64,000 nt of DNA from Planctomycetota bacterium (GCA_021604805.1 BQJR01000003.1:930001-994000), one strand, 5' to 3'; positions 9,463-20,792 are shown, numbered from the stretch's first letter. Notes: generated by a model from the letters alone, not told the origin. Made by a program: numbers and translations.

Positions 9463-11402
9463 GGTGCAGCGTCCTCCGATAAGAACCAGCGTTCGAGAAC
9501 AAGCAGGGTAAAGACGAGTTCGTGGGCTGCAAGCTCGCGCTGGGCGTGGGCGCGCAACAAGGCTTCCACGGCCAGCGGATCGAAGAGCCCGCGTTCGCGT
9601 GCAGCGCGCGAAAGCAGCACCTCGGCGGCGTGATCGCGCAGCGGTCCGCGCAGCCATGCGTCGAGCGGCACGCCGAAGCCGCGCTTGGGTCCGTCGAAGA
9701 AACCTGCGGGTAAGTGACGCTCGAGCGCGCGGCGCAACACGAGTTTGGAACGCCCGCCGCGCAGGCCCGCCGCGCGCGGTTCCCCGTTCGCGCGCGGTCG
9801 GCCGCAAAGCAAGTTGGGCGGCAGCGTGAAGGCCCACTCGAGCAGCTCGTGATCGAGGAAAGGCGAGCGCGCTTCCAGGCCGTGCGCCATCGAGCAGATG
9901 TCGAGCTTGTGCAGCATGTCGTCGGGGAGCGCGTGGTCCACATCGAAGCGGCGACTCTGATCGAGATCGAAGGGCTCGCTCTCGGGCCAGTGCTCGGCGG
10001 GTTGCAGACCTCCGCCGAGTTGTGCGCGTCCTTCGGTGCTGAGCAGGCCGACGAGCAGTTCGGGCGGCGCGCTGCGACGCCAAAGCGAGTCGGCGACCGA
10101 CGGCGGACTGCGCAGCGCGGCCGCGAATCGTTGCAGCCGCGTGCCGAGCGAACGGTGTCCGCCGGCGGGCAGCGCGCGGGCGAGGGCCGCGCCGGCGTTG
10201 AGCGCCCCGCGGATCGGCGCGCCGAGCGGACGTCGCAACGCCGCGTGCAGCAGCAACGCGCGGTGACGGTCGTAGCCGGCGAGGGCTTCGTCGCCCCCAT
10301 CGCCGGTGAGCACGACCTTCACGTGCTTCGCAGCGAGCTCCGAGACGAGCAAGGTCGGCAAGCACGACGCGTCGGCGAAGGGTTCGGCGGTGTGGGCGAG
10401 CAGCGTGTCGAGCAGCGCGAGTGCGTCGGGCTGCAGACGCTCTTCGGTGTGTTGCGTGCCGAGCGCGCGGGCGAGGCGACGCGCGTCGGCGCGTTCGTCG
10501 TAGGCCGGGTCGTCGAAACCGATCGTGAAGGTCTGCACGGGTGTGCCGTCGGCGCGGAGCTGCGCCACGACTGCCGCCGAATCGAGTCCGCCCGACAAGA
10601 ACGCCCCCACCGGAACATCAGCCATGCGGCGACGCTGCACCGCGCGCGCGAGCAAGCTGTCGAGCTCTTCGGCGGCTTCGTCGAGCGTGGGCGGCGACAC
10701 GCGCGCTCCTGGCACCGCCAATCGCCACCACCGTTCATGCCGCACGCGACCGCCCTCGACCACGATCGCCGAACCCGGTGAGAGCCTGCGCGCGCCGCGC
10801 CACGCAGTCGCGGGATGCGGCACCGCGCGCGTGGCGAGGTAGCGACCGAGCGCGGCGTGGTCGGGGCGTCGATCCAGGTCGGGGTCGCGCGCGAGGGCGC
10901 CGAGCTCGCTGGCGAAGCTGATGCCGCGCTCGGTGGCCGCGTACACGAGCGGCTTCTGCCCCACGCGATCGCGCGCGAGCAACAGGCGTTGCGCACGCGA
11001 GTCCCAGAGCGCGAACGCGAACATGCCGTGCAGGCGATTCAGGAAGCCCACGCCTTCGCGCTCGTAGAACTCGCGGTAGAGCGGCAACACGACTTCGCTG
11101 TCGGAGCGCGAGCGGACGCTGTGACCGCGCGCCGCGAGATCCTTGCGCAGCGCCGCGTGGTTGTAGATCTCGCCGTTCATCACGAGCAGCAGGCTGCCGC
11201 TCGACTGCGACATCGGCTGCGCGCCGGCGTCGCTGAGATCCACGATCGCGAGACGCCGGTGACCCAGCGCGCAGGGACCGTCGATCGCGAGGCCGTGGCC
11301 GTCGGGTCCACGATGCACCAGCGCGGCGGTCATCGCCGCGACGAGTTCAGCGTCAGCCGGACGTTCCGCTTGGAACCAGAGCTTGCCGGCGAGACCACAC
11401 AC
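9459..11402 (-). CDS. asnB: Asparagine synthase (glutamine-hydrolysing)
   Basis: A 647-residue two-domain enzyme making asparagine, or an amidated analogue, from aspartate, glutamine and ATP. A GTG start at 11402 is followed directly by Cys, the N-terminal nucleophile of class II glutamine amidotransferases (MCGLAGKLW); NGEIYNHAALR near residue 75 is the glutaminase signature. The synthase domain carries the ATP-pyrophosphatase loop SGGLDSAAV near residue 265 and GDGGDEALAGYDRH near residue 370. It follows a DegT-type aminotransferase by 32 nt. AsnB paralogues beside DegT aminotransferases often serve surface-polysaccharide pathways rather than the amino acid pool, so the physiological substrate is uncertain. 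Confidence 0.92.
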   Translation of the reverse strand: MCGLAGKLWFQAERPADAELVAAMTAALVHRGPDGHGLAIDGPCALGHRRLAIVDLSDAGAQPMSQSSGSLLLVMNGEIYNHAALRKDLAARGHSVRSRSDSEVVLPLYREFYEREGVGFLNRLHGMFAFALWDSRAQRLLLARDRVGQKPLVYAATERGISFASELGALARDPDLDRRPDHAALGRYLATRAVPHPATAWRGARRLSPGSAIVVEGGRVRHERWWRLAVPGARVSPPTLDEAAEELDSLLARAVQRRRMADVPVGAFLSGGLDSAAVVAQLRADGTPVQTFTIGFDDPAYDERADARRLARALGTQHTEERLQPDALALLDTLLAHTAEPFADASCLPTLLVSELAAKHVKVVLTGDGGDEALAGYDRHRALLLHAALRRPLGAPIRGALNAGAALARALPAGGHRSLGTRLQRFAAALRSPPSVADSLWRRSAPPELLVGLLSTEGRAQLGGGLQPAEHWPESEPFDLDQSRRFDVDHALPDDMLHKLDICSMAHGLEARSPFLDHELLEWAFTLPPNLLCGRPRANGEPRAAGLRGGRSKLVLRRALERHLPAGFFDGPKRGFGVPLDAWLRGPLRDHAAEVLLSRAARERGLFDPLAVEALLRAHAQRELAAHELVFTLLVLERWFLSEDAAP

Positions 11403-11434
11403 CCGCGATCAGTGCTCCGCCGAGCGAGCCGCGC

Positions 11435-12574
11435 TCATGCCTCGAAGAACTCGGCGACGACATCCACCACGGTGTCGCGTTGCTCGTCGCTCAGCTCACC
11501 GAAGATCGGCAGCGAGAGCGTGCTCAGCGCGGCGGCCTCGCTGATCGGGAAGTCGCCGGCCTTGTATCCCTGGTGCGCGAGGCAGGGCTGCGTGTGGCAA
11601 CCGCTCGGGTAGTACACGGCACAACCGACATCGTTCGCGCGCAGGTGAGCGAGCAGCGGATCGCGCTTCTCGGTGGCCACGCGTACCACGTACTGGTTGT
11701 AGATGTGGTGCACGCCCGGGCGCACGAAGGGCAGCTCGAGGTGTTCGAGCAAGCCGCGCGCTTCGAACATCTCGCGATACAGCTCTGCGTTCTTGCGACG
11801 ACCTTCGGCCCAAGCATCGAGGTGCGGGAGCTTCACGCTCAAGACCGCGCCCTGGATGCCGTCGAGGCGGAAGTTGCCGCCCATGATCTCGTGGTGGTAC
11901 GCGGGCTCCATGCCGTGGTTGCGCATGATCGACATGGTGTGCGCGAGCTCGTCGTCGTTGGTGGTGACCATGCCGCCGTCGCCCGCCGCGCCGAGGTTCT
12001 TACTCGGGTAGAACGAGAAGCAGGCGATGCGACCGAGGTTGCCGGCGAAGCGACCGTCGGCATCGCGCGCGCCGATGGCTTGGGCGGCGTCTTCGATCAC
12101 CGAGATCTCGTGTTTGCAGGCGATCTCGTTGATCGCGGCCATGTCGGCGCACTGGCCGAAGAGGTGCACGGGCACGATGGCTTTGGTCTTGGGCGTGATC
12201 GCGGCCTCGATGAGCGCGGGGTCGATGTTGTAGGTGGCCGGGTCGATGTCCACGAACTTGAGCGTGGCGCCGAGTCGGTCCACGCAGCCCGCCGTGGCGA
12301 AGAAGGTGTAGGGCGACGTGATGACCTCGTCGCCGGGGCCGATGCCCAGCGCCATCATCGCCACGAGCAGCGCGTCGGTGCCCGAGGAGACGCCGATGCC
12401 GTGCTTCGCGCCCACGTAGCTGGACAGCTCGGACTCGAGCGTCTGCACGTAGGGCCCGCCGATGAAGGCCATCGAGTCGAGCACTTCGGCGACGGCTTTG
12501 TGCACGTCGTCGCGGATGGGCGCGTACTGCGCCTTGAGATCGAGAAGGGGCACCTTCACTCGGGTGACAGTCAT
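11435..12574 (-). CDS. DegT/DnrJ/EryC1/StrS family sugar aminotransferase
   Basis: A 379-residue PLP-dependent aminotransferase acting on keto-sugar nucleotides. The family start motif VPLLDLKAQYAPIRDDVHKA, the segment GVSSGTDALLVAMMALGIG near residue 60, VIEDAAQAIGA near 160 and FSFYPSKNLGAAGDGGMV near 190 are all present; the Lys of PSKNLG is the PLP-binding lysine. The closest recognisable group is WbpE/WlbC-like aminotransferases of amino-sugar biosynthesis. It is the first gene of the minus-strand run 3758-12574. No sugar-nucleotide dehydrogenase or glycosyltransferase partner is within this operon, so the product sugar cannot be named. Confidence 0.9.
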   Translation of the reverse strand: MTVTRVKVPLLDLKAQYAPIRDDVHKAVAEVLDSMAFIGGPYVQTLESELSSYVGAKHGIGVSSGTDALLVAMMALGIGPGDEVITSPYTFFATAGCVDRLGATLKFVDIDPATYNIDPALIEAAITPKTKAIVPVHLFGQCADMAAINEIACKHEISVIEDAAQAIGARDADGRFAGNLGRIACFSFYPSKNLGAAGDGGMVTTNDDELAHTMSIMRNHGMEPAYHHEIMGGNFRLDGIQGAVLSVKLPHLDAWAEGRRKNAELYREMFEARGLLEHLELPFVRPGVHHIYNQYVVRVATEKRDPLLAHLRANDVGCAVYYPSGCHTQPCLAHQGYKAGDFPISEAAALSTLSLPIFGELSDEQRDTVVDVVAEFFEA

Positions 12575-12632
12575 GGCGCGTGCTCACAAGGGGGGCGCTC
12601 GAAGCGCGATCGCGGCCACGATACCGGATGAC

Positions 12633-13310
12633 TCAGGCTCGCGGCAGCAAGTCCGCGAAGCGGAAGCCGTCGCGCTCGACGACCTCGCCGAGCTCGATCT
12701 CGACCGGCGCGGAGAACATCGGTCCCGCGTGCACGAAGGTGTGGAACTCGCCGTTCTCGCCGCAGGGGTCCACGCCCTCGGGGAGTTCGTCGAGCAGCGC
12801 GGCATCCCACTCGCGACCGACCCACTCGGCGGGCGCGAGCTCGGGGTTCACGCAGGTGATGCGCGAGCGCAGGCCGTCGGCGAGCATGCGCCGCGCGAGC
12901 GCTTCGGTGGGACGCCCCCACAGCGGGAAGATCGGCGTGAGCCCCGAGCCTGCCAACTTCTCTTCGCGGTAGGCGCGGATGTCCTCGAGGAACAAGTCGC
13001 CGAAGGCCATCTGGCTCACGCCTTGGGCGACCGCGCGCTCGCAGGCCGCCGCCATGCGCGCTTCGTACTGCTCGTTGCTGCACGGCCAGGGCAAGTCGAC
13101 GGCCACCAACGGCAAGTCGGCGGCCGCGGCCTGAGCTTCGAGCAACTCGCGCCGCACGGCATGCATGGCCACGCGGTCAGCGCTCTCGTTGAGCGTCGTG
13201 AGCAAGCCCACGACCTCGACCTCGCCGCGCTCGCGCAGCTGGTGGAGCGTCCACGCGCTGTCTTTGCCGGACGACCAAGACAGCAAGCAAGCCGGACGCT
13301 CAGCGACCAC
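12633..13310 (-). CDS. Dph6-like ATP-pyrophosphatase (adenine nucleotide alpha hydrolase)
   Basis: A 225-residue protein with an N-terminal PP-loop (LLSWSSGKDSAWTLHQLRE, residues 10-28) of the N-type ATP pyrophosphatase family, followed by GDLFLEDIRAYREEKL and FPLWGRPTEALARRML, and the C-terminal GENGEFHTFVHAGPMF signature shared with diphthine-ammonia ligase. Eukaryotic and archaeal Dph6 amidates diphthine on elongation factor 2, which bacteria lack, so the bacterial substrate is unknown. The start is GTG at 13310; no other start precedes the PP-loop. A 58-nt gap separates it from the aminotransferase gene, so it could share a transcript. Confidence 0.85.
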   Translation of the reverse strand: MVAERPACLLSWSSGKDSAWTLHQLRERGEVEVVGLLTTLNESADRVAMHAVRRELLEAQAAAADLPLVAVDLPWPCSNEQYEARMAAACERAVAQGVSQMAFGDLFLEDIRAYREEKLAGSGLTPIFPLWGRPTEALARRMLADGLRSRITCVNPELAPAEWVGREWDAALLDELPEGVDPCGENGEFHTFVHAGPMFSAPVEIELGEVVERDGFRFADLLPRA

Positions 13311-13457
13311 GGATCACGACCTCAGGAAACGGGCGCGTGGAACAGGATGCTGCGAGCGGGCCGAGCGACGACGCGAAGCGGGCGCCGTGGAGCGCGAGCT
13401 CGATGCGGAGCGGGCGCGCGAAGACGGGCTGCGCAGCGACCGTTCCCGCAGCGGACC

Positions 13458-13883
13458 TCAGCCTTCGCCGGAACCGTTGTCCTCGATCCACAGCACGTAG
13501 ATCAGGTCGACCAAGCCGGTGAGCGGCAACCAGACCGTTTCGATCGGGATCGCGAAGATGCTCGCGATCGCCTGATAGCCACCGGACATTTCGCTGCGGC
13601 CGATGGCGCGCGAGCCGGAGTAGCTCAGGTATTCGTGGTCGGGGTGGTAGGCCTCATCGTAGTAGAGCGCGTCGAAGCTCGCCGTGAAGGGCGAGAACAC
13701 CGAGTCGACGACGGAGGTGAGCAGCGAACCGAGAACCTTCGGCACGATGTTCACTTCGGAGGCCACCCACTTTTCGGTCGTGCCGAAGTTGGTGTGGTGG
13801 TTGTAGGCACAGCTGGAGCTGCTGAACATCAGCACTCCGACGAGCAGCCAGGCGCAGCACTTGCGAGCAGAGGAACCGAACAA
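13458..13883 (-). CDS. Small putative lipoprotein, possibly YceK-like
   Basis: A 141-residue protein starting at TTG 13883, with a GGGAG box about 10 nt upstream. The N-terminus is FGSSARKCCAWLLVGVLMF followed by SSSSCAY, a signal peptide with a lipobox-like Cys. The remainder contains a Tyr/Asp-rich stretch and a hydrophobic segment reading AIPIETVWLPLTGLVDLIYV. This pattern, with small size, recalls the YceK/YidQ family of small bacterial lipoproteins, but the match is too loose to name it. The frame extends upstream to 14015 without a convincing start. A TAGACT hexamer at 13970-13975 with TTGTGC 17 nt further upstream makes a plausible promoter. Confidence 0.68.
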   Translation of the reverse strand: MFGSSARKCCAWLLVGVLMFSSSSCAYNHHTNFGTTEKWVASEVNIVPKVLGSLLTSVVDSVFSPFTASFDALYYDEAYHPDHEYLSYSGSRAIGRSEMSGGYQAIASIFAIPIETVWLPLTGLVDLIYVLWIEDNGSGEG

Positions 13884-13969
13884 GACGGGCGTCTCCCGAA
13901 GGGGGTGTCCTGGTGCGTGGGCGCGTGATGGCCGAACAATCGACCTGCGACCCCGGGGTAGTGGGGCGG

Positions 13970-13998
13970 AGTCTAACGGCGCCTTCACGGGCGCACAA
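13970..13998 (-). promoter_or_regulatory. Putative sigma70-like promoter of the small lipoprotein gene
   Basis: On the minus strand TTGTGC (13998-13993) is followed after 17 nt by TAGACT (13975-13970), placed about 87 nt before the TTG start at 13883. The -35 matches the consensus only in its first three bases, the -10 in four of six. Confidence 0.4.
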
Positions 13999-14110
13999 GA
14001 CCGCCGAAGCAGCATTGAACGCCCCCCATTAGAGAGCGCGCGCTTCGAGGCAACACAACGCCGGTCTCGGGCGCCCTGATCAGTCCCGTTTCCGAGCGTG
14101 TTCGAGCAAC

Positions 14111-14662
14111 TCAGCGTGGGCCGCGCGCGAAGAGCGGATAGGCGGCTCGCACCCGGTGACGGGCCCCTTCGCGGCCCAGGACACTCGAGACCAACTCGAA
14201 GTGCGTGATCGGGAATTGCTCGCTACTGAGCTCGATCTGGGCCTCCATCCAGCGCAGCAGCTCGGCGAGCGGCGTGTGCCGCAAGCGCGCGAGTGTGATG
14301 TGCGGCACGTAGCGGCGCGCTTCGATCGTGACGCCCAGGCGGGCCAGTCGGCGGCGCACGGCGCGCTGAAGTGCGATCACCGGGTCGTCGGGGGCGACTC
14401 CGGCCCAGAGCACTTTGGGTTCGCCGCGCGGGGGAAAGTGCCCCACTCCCGAGAGACGCAACTCGAAGGGATCGGCACGGACTCCGTAGAGACCGTCCTC
14501 CACGAGCTGGGCTTGCGGGCCGTCGAGCTCCCCCAGAAAAGCCAGCGTGAGATGGAAGGGGCTGCTCTCGGTCCAGCGCGCGCCGGGCAGACCCAGTGCG
14601 AGCGACGCGAGCTGCTCCTGGATCGAGTCGGGCAGCGCGAGCGCGACGAACAGGCGGGACAT
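14111..14662 (-). CDS. thpR: RNA 2',3'-cyclic phosphodiesterase (2'-5' RNA ligase family)
   Basis: A 183-residue 2H phosphoesterase. Both catalytic HxT motifs are present: FHLTLAFLGEL near residue 41 and HITLARLRHTP near residue 127, with the intervening GVGHFPPRGEPKVLWAGV typical of ThpR. The family hydrolyses 2',3'-cyclic phosphate RNA ends to 2'-phosphates and can ligate tRNA halves in vitro. The length matches the family. It lies 40 nt downstream of the Hsp20 gene on the same strand and could be cotranscribed. Confidence 0.92.
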   Translation of the reverse strand: MSRLFVALALPDSIQEQLASLALGLPGARWTESSPFHLTLAFLGELDGPQAQLVEDGLYGVRADPFELRLSGVGHFPPRGEPKVLWAGVAPDDPVIALQRAVRRRLARLGVTIEARRYVPHITLARLRHTPLAELLRWMEAQIELSSEQFPITHFELVSSVLGREGARHRVRAAYPLFARGPR

Positions 14663-14702
14663 GCCCGTGATGATGAATCACCGCGGGGGTCGACGCGAGG
14701 CG

Positions 14703-15113
14703 CTAGTCGTCGGCGGGGCGATCGAAGCGATGGATCGGCGTGTCGGACGAGTGGGACTCGAGGCGCGGCAGCGGTCCCACTCCCGGATCGGACAGCTCAG
14801 ACTTGGGCAGGTGCACGTGGAGCACGCCCTGCGAGTGCACCGCTCGGATCTCGTCACCTTTCACGAGGTCGCCGAAGCCCACGCACAGCTTCCAGTGCTT
14901 GGCGGCGGGTTCGGGCGCGAGCCGGTTGGGAGTGAGCGCGTCGGCGTCGGAGCCGATCTGCACGTCCACGCTCAGGATGCCGGCCTTGAAATCGACCTCG
15001 ACCAGCTCCGACTCCGCTCCAGGGACCGCCGCGAACAACTCGTAGGCAGACTCGGATTCGATGAGGTCGAGGCGCGGACGTGGGCCCAAGGTGCGGTTCA
15101 TGCGGAAGCTCAC
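14703..15113 (-). CDS. Hsp20/alpha-crystallin small heat shock protein
   Basis: A 136-residue protein with the alpha-crystallin domain in residues about 15-115: DLIESESAYELFAAVPGAE (the first strands and VPG turn), GILSVDVQI, WKLCVGFGDLV and the C-terminal signature QGVLHVHLPKSE. The usual IXI tail motif is not obvious. Small heat shock proteins hold unfolding proteins in a refoldable state. The frame opens with GTG at 15113, but the ATG four codons later (15101) is an equally good start. It is divergent from the sdhCAB operon across about 300 bases. Confidence 0.82.
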   Translation of the reverse strand: MSFRMNRTLGPRPRLDLIESESAYELFAAVPGAESELVEVDFKAGILSVDVQIGSDADALTPNRLAPEPAAKHWKLCVGFGDLVKGDEIRAVHSQGVLHVHLPKSELSDPGVGPLPRLESHSSDTPIHRFDRPADD

Positions 15114-15263
15114 TCAGTGGTGGTCGGCCGGCGGACGGGCGCGGCGCGTGAACCGTGGATCTCGCAAGCCGCGTGCCGAAGCGTGGCGCGCCCGTTCCTG
15201 GGGCCGCGCGGCCGCAGCCGCAGCGACGGACTGCCAGCGCCGCCGTCCCCCCGACAGCGGGTC

Positions 15264-15278
15264 GCGCCATAATGGCGC
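15264..15278. promoter_or_regulatory. 15-bp perfect palindrome in the hsp20/sdh divergent region
   Basis: GCGCCATAATGGCGC is a perfect 7-bp inverted repeat about one central base, and one of the few AT-containing spots in the 300-base region between hsp20 and sdhC. A regulator-binding site is possible; it is not the CIRCE element of HrcA. Nothing else beyond the promoter candidate described separately was seen in 15114-15413. Confidence 0.3.
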
Positions 15279-15313
15279 ACCGCCCGACCCAACGAGCTGC
15301 ACAACGCGCCCTG

Positions 15314-15340
15314 TTGGCAGCGGCGTCAGGTCGCTAAAAT
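15314..15340 (+). promoter_or_regulatory. Putative promoter of the sdhCAB operon
   Basis: TTGGCA at 15314 and TAAAAT at 15335 are separated by 15 nt, slightly short for sigma70. The hexamers sit 74 nt before the sdhC start and match the consensus well for such a GC-rich sequence. Confidence 0.35.
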
Positions 15341-15413
15341 GAGCCGCTTTCGCGCCAGTGCTTGCCTTTCTGACGCTGCGAGCCCCAGCTCGGTCCACTG
15401 GAGTCCCCGAAGC

Positions 15414-16109
15414 ATGAATTGGTTGCTGGCTGCCCTGCGCTCATCGCTGGGACGAAAGATGGTGGTGGCCCTCACGGGGCTCGGACTGCTGGGCTTTGTG
15501 TTCGCCCACTTGGCCGGGAACCTGCAGGTCTTCCTGGGACGCGAGGCGCTCAACGCGTACGCGCAAGGCCTCAAAGATCTCGGCGCGTTGCTCTGGGTGG
15601 CGCGCCTCGGACTGATCGCGATGTTCGTGACGCACGTCGCGCTCGCGTTGCAGCTCGCTCGCGAGAACCGCGCGGCGCGCCCCACGCGCTACGTGCACGG
15701 CGGCGTGCAGCAAGCGTCGCCGGGGTCGCGTTCGATGGTGTTCACCGGCGTGATGATCTTGTTGTTCGTCGCGTACCACCTCGCGCACTTCACCTTCGGC
15801 GCCGCGCACGCGTCGCACTACGCCGTGGGCAGCGACGCACTCGGTCGTCACGACGTGTACGGCATGGTCGTGGCCGGCTTCAGTGAACCGCTGGTGGTCG
15901 GGCTCTATGTGGCCGCCATCGCCATGCTCGCGTTGCACCTGAGTCACGGTGTGCAGAGCGTCTTCCAGACCTTGGGGCTCAACGGGCCGCGCTACGAACC
16001 GATCATCAAGCGCACGGGCTGCGCGATTGCGGTGATCGTGTTCGTGGGCAACGTCTCCATGCCGCTCGCCATCCTCATGGGCCTCGGGCCCTTCTCCACG
16101 GGAGCCTGA
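15414..16109 (+). CDS. sdhC: Succinate dehydrogenase cytochrome b subunit
   Basis: A 231-residue inner-membrane subunit with five predicted helices, the fused cytochrome b558 type used by type-B succinate:quinone oxidoreductases. Histidines that could ligate two haems lie in the helices: [42 protein letters not shown] and [18 protein letters not shown]. The start is ATG 15414, with CTGGAG about 10 nt upstream; an earlier in-frame ATG at 15339 would add 25 residues without membrane character. The stop is 4 nt before sdhA. Subunit C anchors the A and B subunits and passes electrons to menaquinone or ubiquinone. Confidence 0.92.
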   Translation: MNWLLAALRSSLGRKMVVALTGLGLLGFVFAHLAGNLQVFLGREALNAYAQGLKDLGALLWVARLGLIAMFVTHVALALQLARENRAARPTRYVHGGVQQASPGSRSMVFTGVMILLFVAYHLAHFTFGAAHASHYAVGSDALGRHDVYGMVVAGFSEPLVVGLYVAAIAMLALHLSHGVQSVFQTLGLNGPRYEPIIKRTGCAIAVIVFVGNVSMPLAILMGLGPFSTGA

Positions 16110-16113
16110 GAAC

Positions 16114-18027
<1,914 letters not shown>

Positions 18028-18029
18028 TC

Positions 18030-18779
18030 ATGAAGCTCACGCTGAACATCTGGCGCCAGAAGACCCCGAGCGACGCCGGCCACATGGAGCGCCACGAGCT
18101 CTCCGACGTGAGCCCCGACATGTCCTTCCTCGAGATGCTCGACGTGCTCAACGAGCACCTGCAAGTCGAGGGCAAAGACCCGGTGGCCTTCGACCACGAC
18201 TGCCGTGAAGGCATCTGCGGCATGTGCTCGCTCGTGATCAACGGCACCGCCCACGGCCCGATGAAAGCCACGACCACTTGTCAGCTGCACATGCGCAGCT
18301 TCAAGGACGGCGACACCGTGGACATCGAGCCCTTCCGCGCGAAGGCCTTCCCGGTGGTGAAGGACCTCACCGTGGACCGCAGCTCCTTCGACCGCATCAA
18401 CGAGGCGGGCGGCTTCGTCTCGGTGAACACCGGCGGCGCTCCCGACGCGAACGCGCTCCCCATCGGCAAGGTCGAGGCCGACAAGGCCATGGACGCGGCG
18501 GCCTGCATCGGCTGCGGAGCGTGCGTGGCGGCCTGCCCGAACGCCTCGGCGATGCTCTTCGTGTCGGCCAAGATCGGTCACCTCGCGCACTTGCCGCAGG
18601 GTCAGCCCGAGCGGGCCCGTCGCGCGCTGAACCTCGTCTCCACCATGGACGCCGAGGGCTTCGGCAACTGCCGCAACTACTACGAGTGCGAGGCGGTGTG
18701 CCCGAAGGAGATCCCGATCGACTTCATCGCCGAGATGAATCGCGACTGGCGCTCGAGCGTGCTCAAGGGCGGCAGCTGA
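18030..18779 (+). CDS. sdhB: Succinate dehydrogenase iron-sulfur subunit
   Basis: A 249-residue subunit carrying three iron-sulfur clusters. The [2Fe-2S] ferredoxin domain has [15 protein letters not shown] near residue 65 and a fourth Cys in TTTCQLHM. The C-terminal domain has [13 protein letters not shown] near residue 158 and [16 protein letters not shown] near residue 215, which supply ligands for the [4Fe-4S] and [3Fe-4S] centres. It transfers electrons from the flavin of SdhA to the membrane cytochrome. It is the last gene of the sdhCAB operon. Confidence 0.95.
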   Translation: MKLTLNIWRQKTPSDAGHMERHELSDVSPDMSFLEMLDVLNEHLQVEGKDPVAFDHDCREGICGMCSLVINGTAHGPMKATTTCQLHMRSFKDGDTVDIEPFRAKAFPVVKDLTVDRSSFDRINEAGGFVSVNTGGAPDANALPIGKVEADKAMDAAACIGCGACVAACPNASAMLFVSAKIGHLAHLPQGQPERARRALNLVSTMDAEGFGNCRNYYECEAVCPKEIPIDFIAEMNRDWRSSVLKGGS

Positions 18780-18942
18780 ACGCAGCGCGCTGCTCCCCGA
18801 GAGCAACGCTGGGTCGCATACCCCAACGCGTGGATCACGCAGGCTCGCGAGAGCGCTGTAAGATCGGACGGACTTCTCCTCAGGCGGCGCTGGCCCGAAT
18901 CCGGCAGCCGCTGCTCGTCCGCTCCCGATCCAGGACTCCGCG

Positions 18943-20751
18943 ATGCTCCCCACCGTACTCCGGGCTGCTGCAGCCCTTTGTGTGTTCACAGCCGGGCTCA
19001 GTGCCCAGGCGACCGCGCCGCAACTCGTGCGCTCGCACGAACTCGTCGACGGGCACGAACGCGTGCTGCAAGCGCTCGACCTGGAGCGCTTCACGCTGCA
19101 GCGCCTGAGTGTCCCGGCGCGCCCGGGCCTGGTCACCGAGATCGGCGTGGTCATCGAGGGCGAAGCGGTCACCTTGCAGCTGCGTCCGCACGACGTGCGC
19201 TCGTCCGAGTACCAGCTGTTCATGACGGACGCCGACGGCAGCTTGGTCCCCGCAGAGTCGGGCCCGCTGCAGACCTTCCGCGGCAGCGTGCTCGAGTGGC
19301 CCGGCAGCCGCGCCGCCGGCAGCATGGTGAACGGTGAGCTCGACGCGATCGTCTCGATCGGTGAAGGCCTTCCGGTCTACGGCATCCAGGCCGCGCGCCC
19401 GCACCTGCCCAGCGCACGCGCCGACGACTACGTGGTGCACAGCTCGCTCGACGTGCGCGCCGGCGACTGGACCTGCGCCGAGCCGCTCGTCGAAACCGAC
19501 GCCTTCACGCACGACCTGCCCCCCGCCGCCCCCGGCTACCTCGGCGCGAGCGACGTGCTGATCACCGAGATCGCCTGCGACGCCGACTTCGAGTACTACC
19601 AGCTCAACGGGTCCTCGGTGGCGAACACCGAAGCCGACATCCTCAACATCATCAACCGAGTCGAAGAGATCTATGAACCCGACGTGGGCCTCGTGTACGA
19701 GGTCACGGCGATCGTGGTGCGCACGTCCGAGCCCGACCCGTACAACACCACGAACCCCGGCGGCCTGCTCGGTCAGTTCCGCTCGCACTGGCAGTTCAAC
19801 CACGCCGGCATCCAGCGCGACATCGCGCACTTCTTCACCGGCAAGAATGTCGACGGCTCGGTGATCGGCATCGCGTCGCTGGGTGTGATCTGCAACCTGG
19901 CCTCGGGCTACGGTCTTTCGCAGTCGCGCTTCACGAGCAACCTCGTGTCGCGCACGGGCCTCACGGCGCACGAGCTCGGTCACAACTGGAGCGCGCCGCA
20001 CTGCAACGGTCAGAGCGACTGCGGGATCATGTGCTCAGGACTCGGCGGCTGCACCGGTGTGCTCACCACCTTCGGCGCCACGCCGCGCAGTCAGATCATC
20101 GCGCACAAGCAGAACAAGGGCTGTCTCGAAGACCTGGTCCCGCCGCCGCTGCCCACCATCTCCAACGTGTCACCCGGCAGCGTGGCAGCGCTCGATGGCG
20201 GCGAGGTGGTCGTCACCGGAGAGTCGTTCAAGAAGGTGCAAGCGGTCACGCTCAACGGTGTCGAGATCGACGACGTCACCGTGGTCACTCAGCAGGAGTT
20301 GCGTTTCGACGCCCCGCTCGCCAGCGTCATCGGTGCCAACGCCTTGGTCGTGGAGAACATCACCGGGCCGAGCGCCGCAGCGAGCCTCGACATCGTGCCG
20401 GTGAGTGCGCCCGTGTTCCGCGGTCCGGACTACGTGCTCACCTTCGGCATCGGCCAGAACCTCCCGCCCGCCGTGTGGGAGTTCGCGTCGCAACCCGGGG
20501 ACCAGATGTACTTGCTCTACGGCTTCGACCTGCAGACCGCCGTGATCAAGGGCTACTCGCTGCTCACCTCGCCGAACCCGCCGCTCCTGTTCGCGCTGAA
20601 CCCCGCGGGTGTGGGCAAGATCGAGGTGCCGGCCGCGCTCATCCCGGGCGCACCGGGATTGCAGATCTCGTACTTCTTCTACGCGCAGGGCGTGTTCCTC
20701 GACGCCGAGTTGATCGGCGCCAGCGAGATCGTCGAGACCGAGATCTTCTGA
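18943..20751 (+). CDS. Secreted reprolysin-like zinc metalloprotease with IPT/TIG domain
   Basis: A 602-residue secreted protein. Residues 1-22 are a Sec signal peptide ending in GLSAQA. A propeptide-like region is followed by a metzincin domain with the zinc motif HELGHNWSAPHC (HExxHxxxxxH) near residue 345, after SRTGLTAHE. A Cys-rich segment follows (CNGQSDCGIMCSGLGGC), typical of M12B peptidases. Residues about 403-480 form an IPT/TIG beta-sandwich (PTISNVSPGSVAALDGGEVV). The last 110 residues have no recognised domain. The family cleaves extracellular proteins. It is monocistronic, with a strong bidirectional terminator downstream. Confidence 0.87.
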   Translation: MLPTVLRAAAALCVFTAGLSAQATAPQLVRSHELVDGHERVLQALDLERFTLQRLSVPARPGLVTEIGVVIEGEAVTLQLRPHDVRSSEYQLFMTDADGSLVPAESGPLQTFRGSVLEWPGSRAAGSMVNGELDAIVSIGEGLPVYGIQAARPHLPSARADDYVVHSSLDVRAGDWTCAEPLVETDAFTHDLPPAAPGYLGASDVLITEIACDADFEYYQLNGSSVANTEADILNIINRVEEIYEPDVGLVYEVTAIVVRTSEPDPYNTTNPGGLLGQFRSHWQFNHAGIQRDIAHFFTGKNVDGSVIGIASLGVICNLASGYGLSQSRFTSNLVSRTGLTAHELGHNWSAPHCNGQSDCGIMCSGLGGCTGVLTTFGATPRSQIIAHKQNKGCLEDLVPPPLPTISNVSPGSVAALDGGEVVVTGESFKKVQAVTLNGVEIDDVTVVTQQELRFDAPLASVIGANALVVENITGPSAAASLDIVPVSAPVFRGPDYVLTFGIGQNLPPAVWEFASQPGDQMYLLYGFDLQTAVIKGYSLLTSPNPPLLFALNPAGVGKIEVPAALIPGAPGLQISYFFYAQGVFLDAELIGASEIVETEIF

Positions 20752-20755
20752 GGCT

Positions 20756-20792
20756 CGCGACGTGTCGTGGCGGTGCGCCACGGCACGTCGCG
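20756..20792. terminator. Bidirectional terminator hairpin between protease gene and gpmA
   Basis: Arms CGCGACGTG and CACGTCGCG enclose a second stem CGTGGCG/CGCCACG, separated by one T:G pair, with a GTG loop. The resulting stem of about 17 bp sits 4 nt after the protease stop, between two convergent genes. There is no T-run on either side. Confidence 0.7.
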
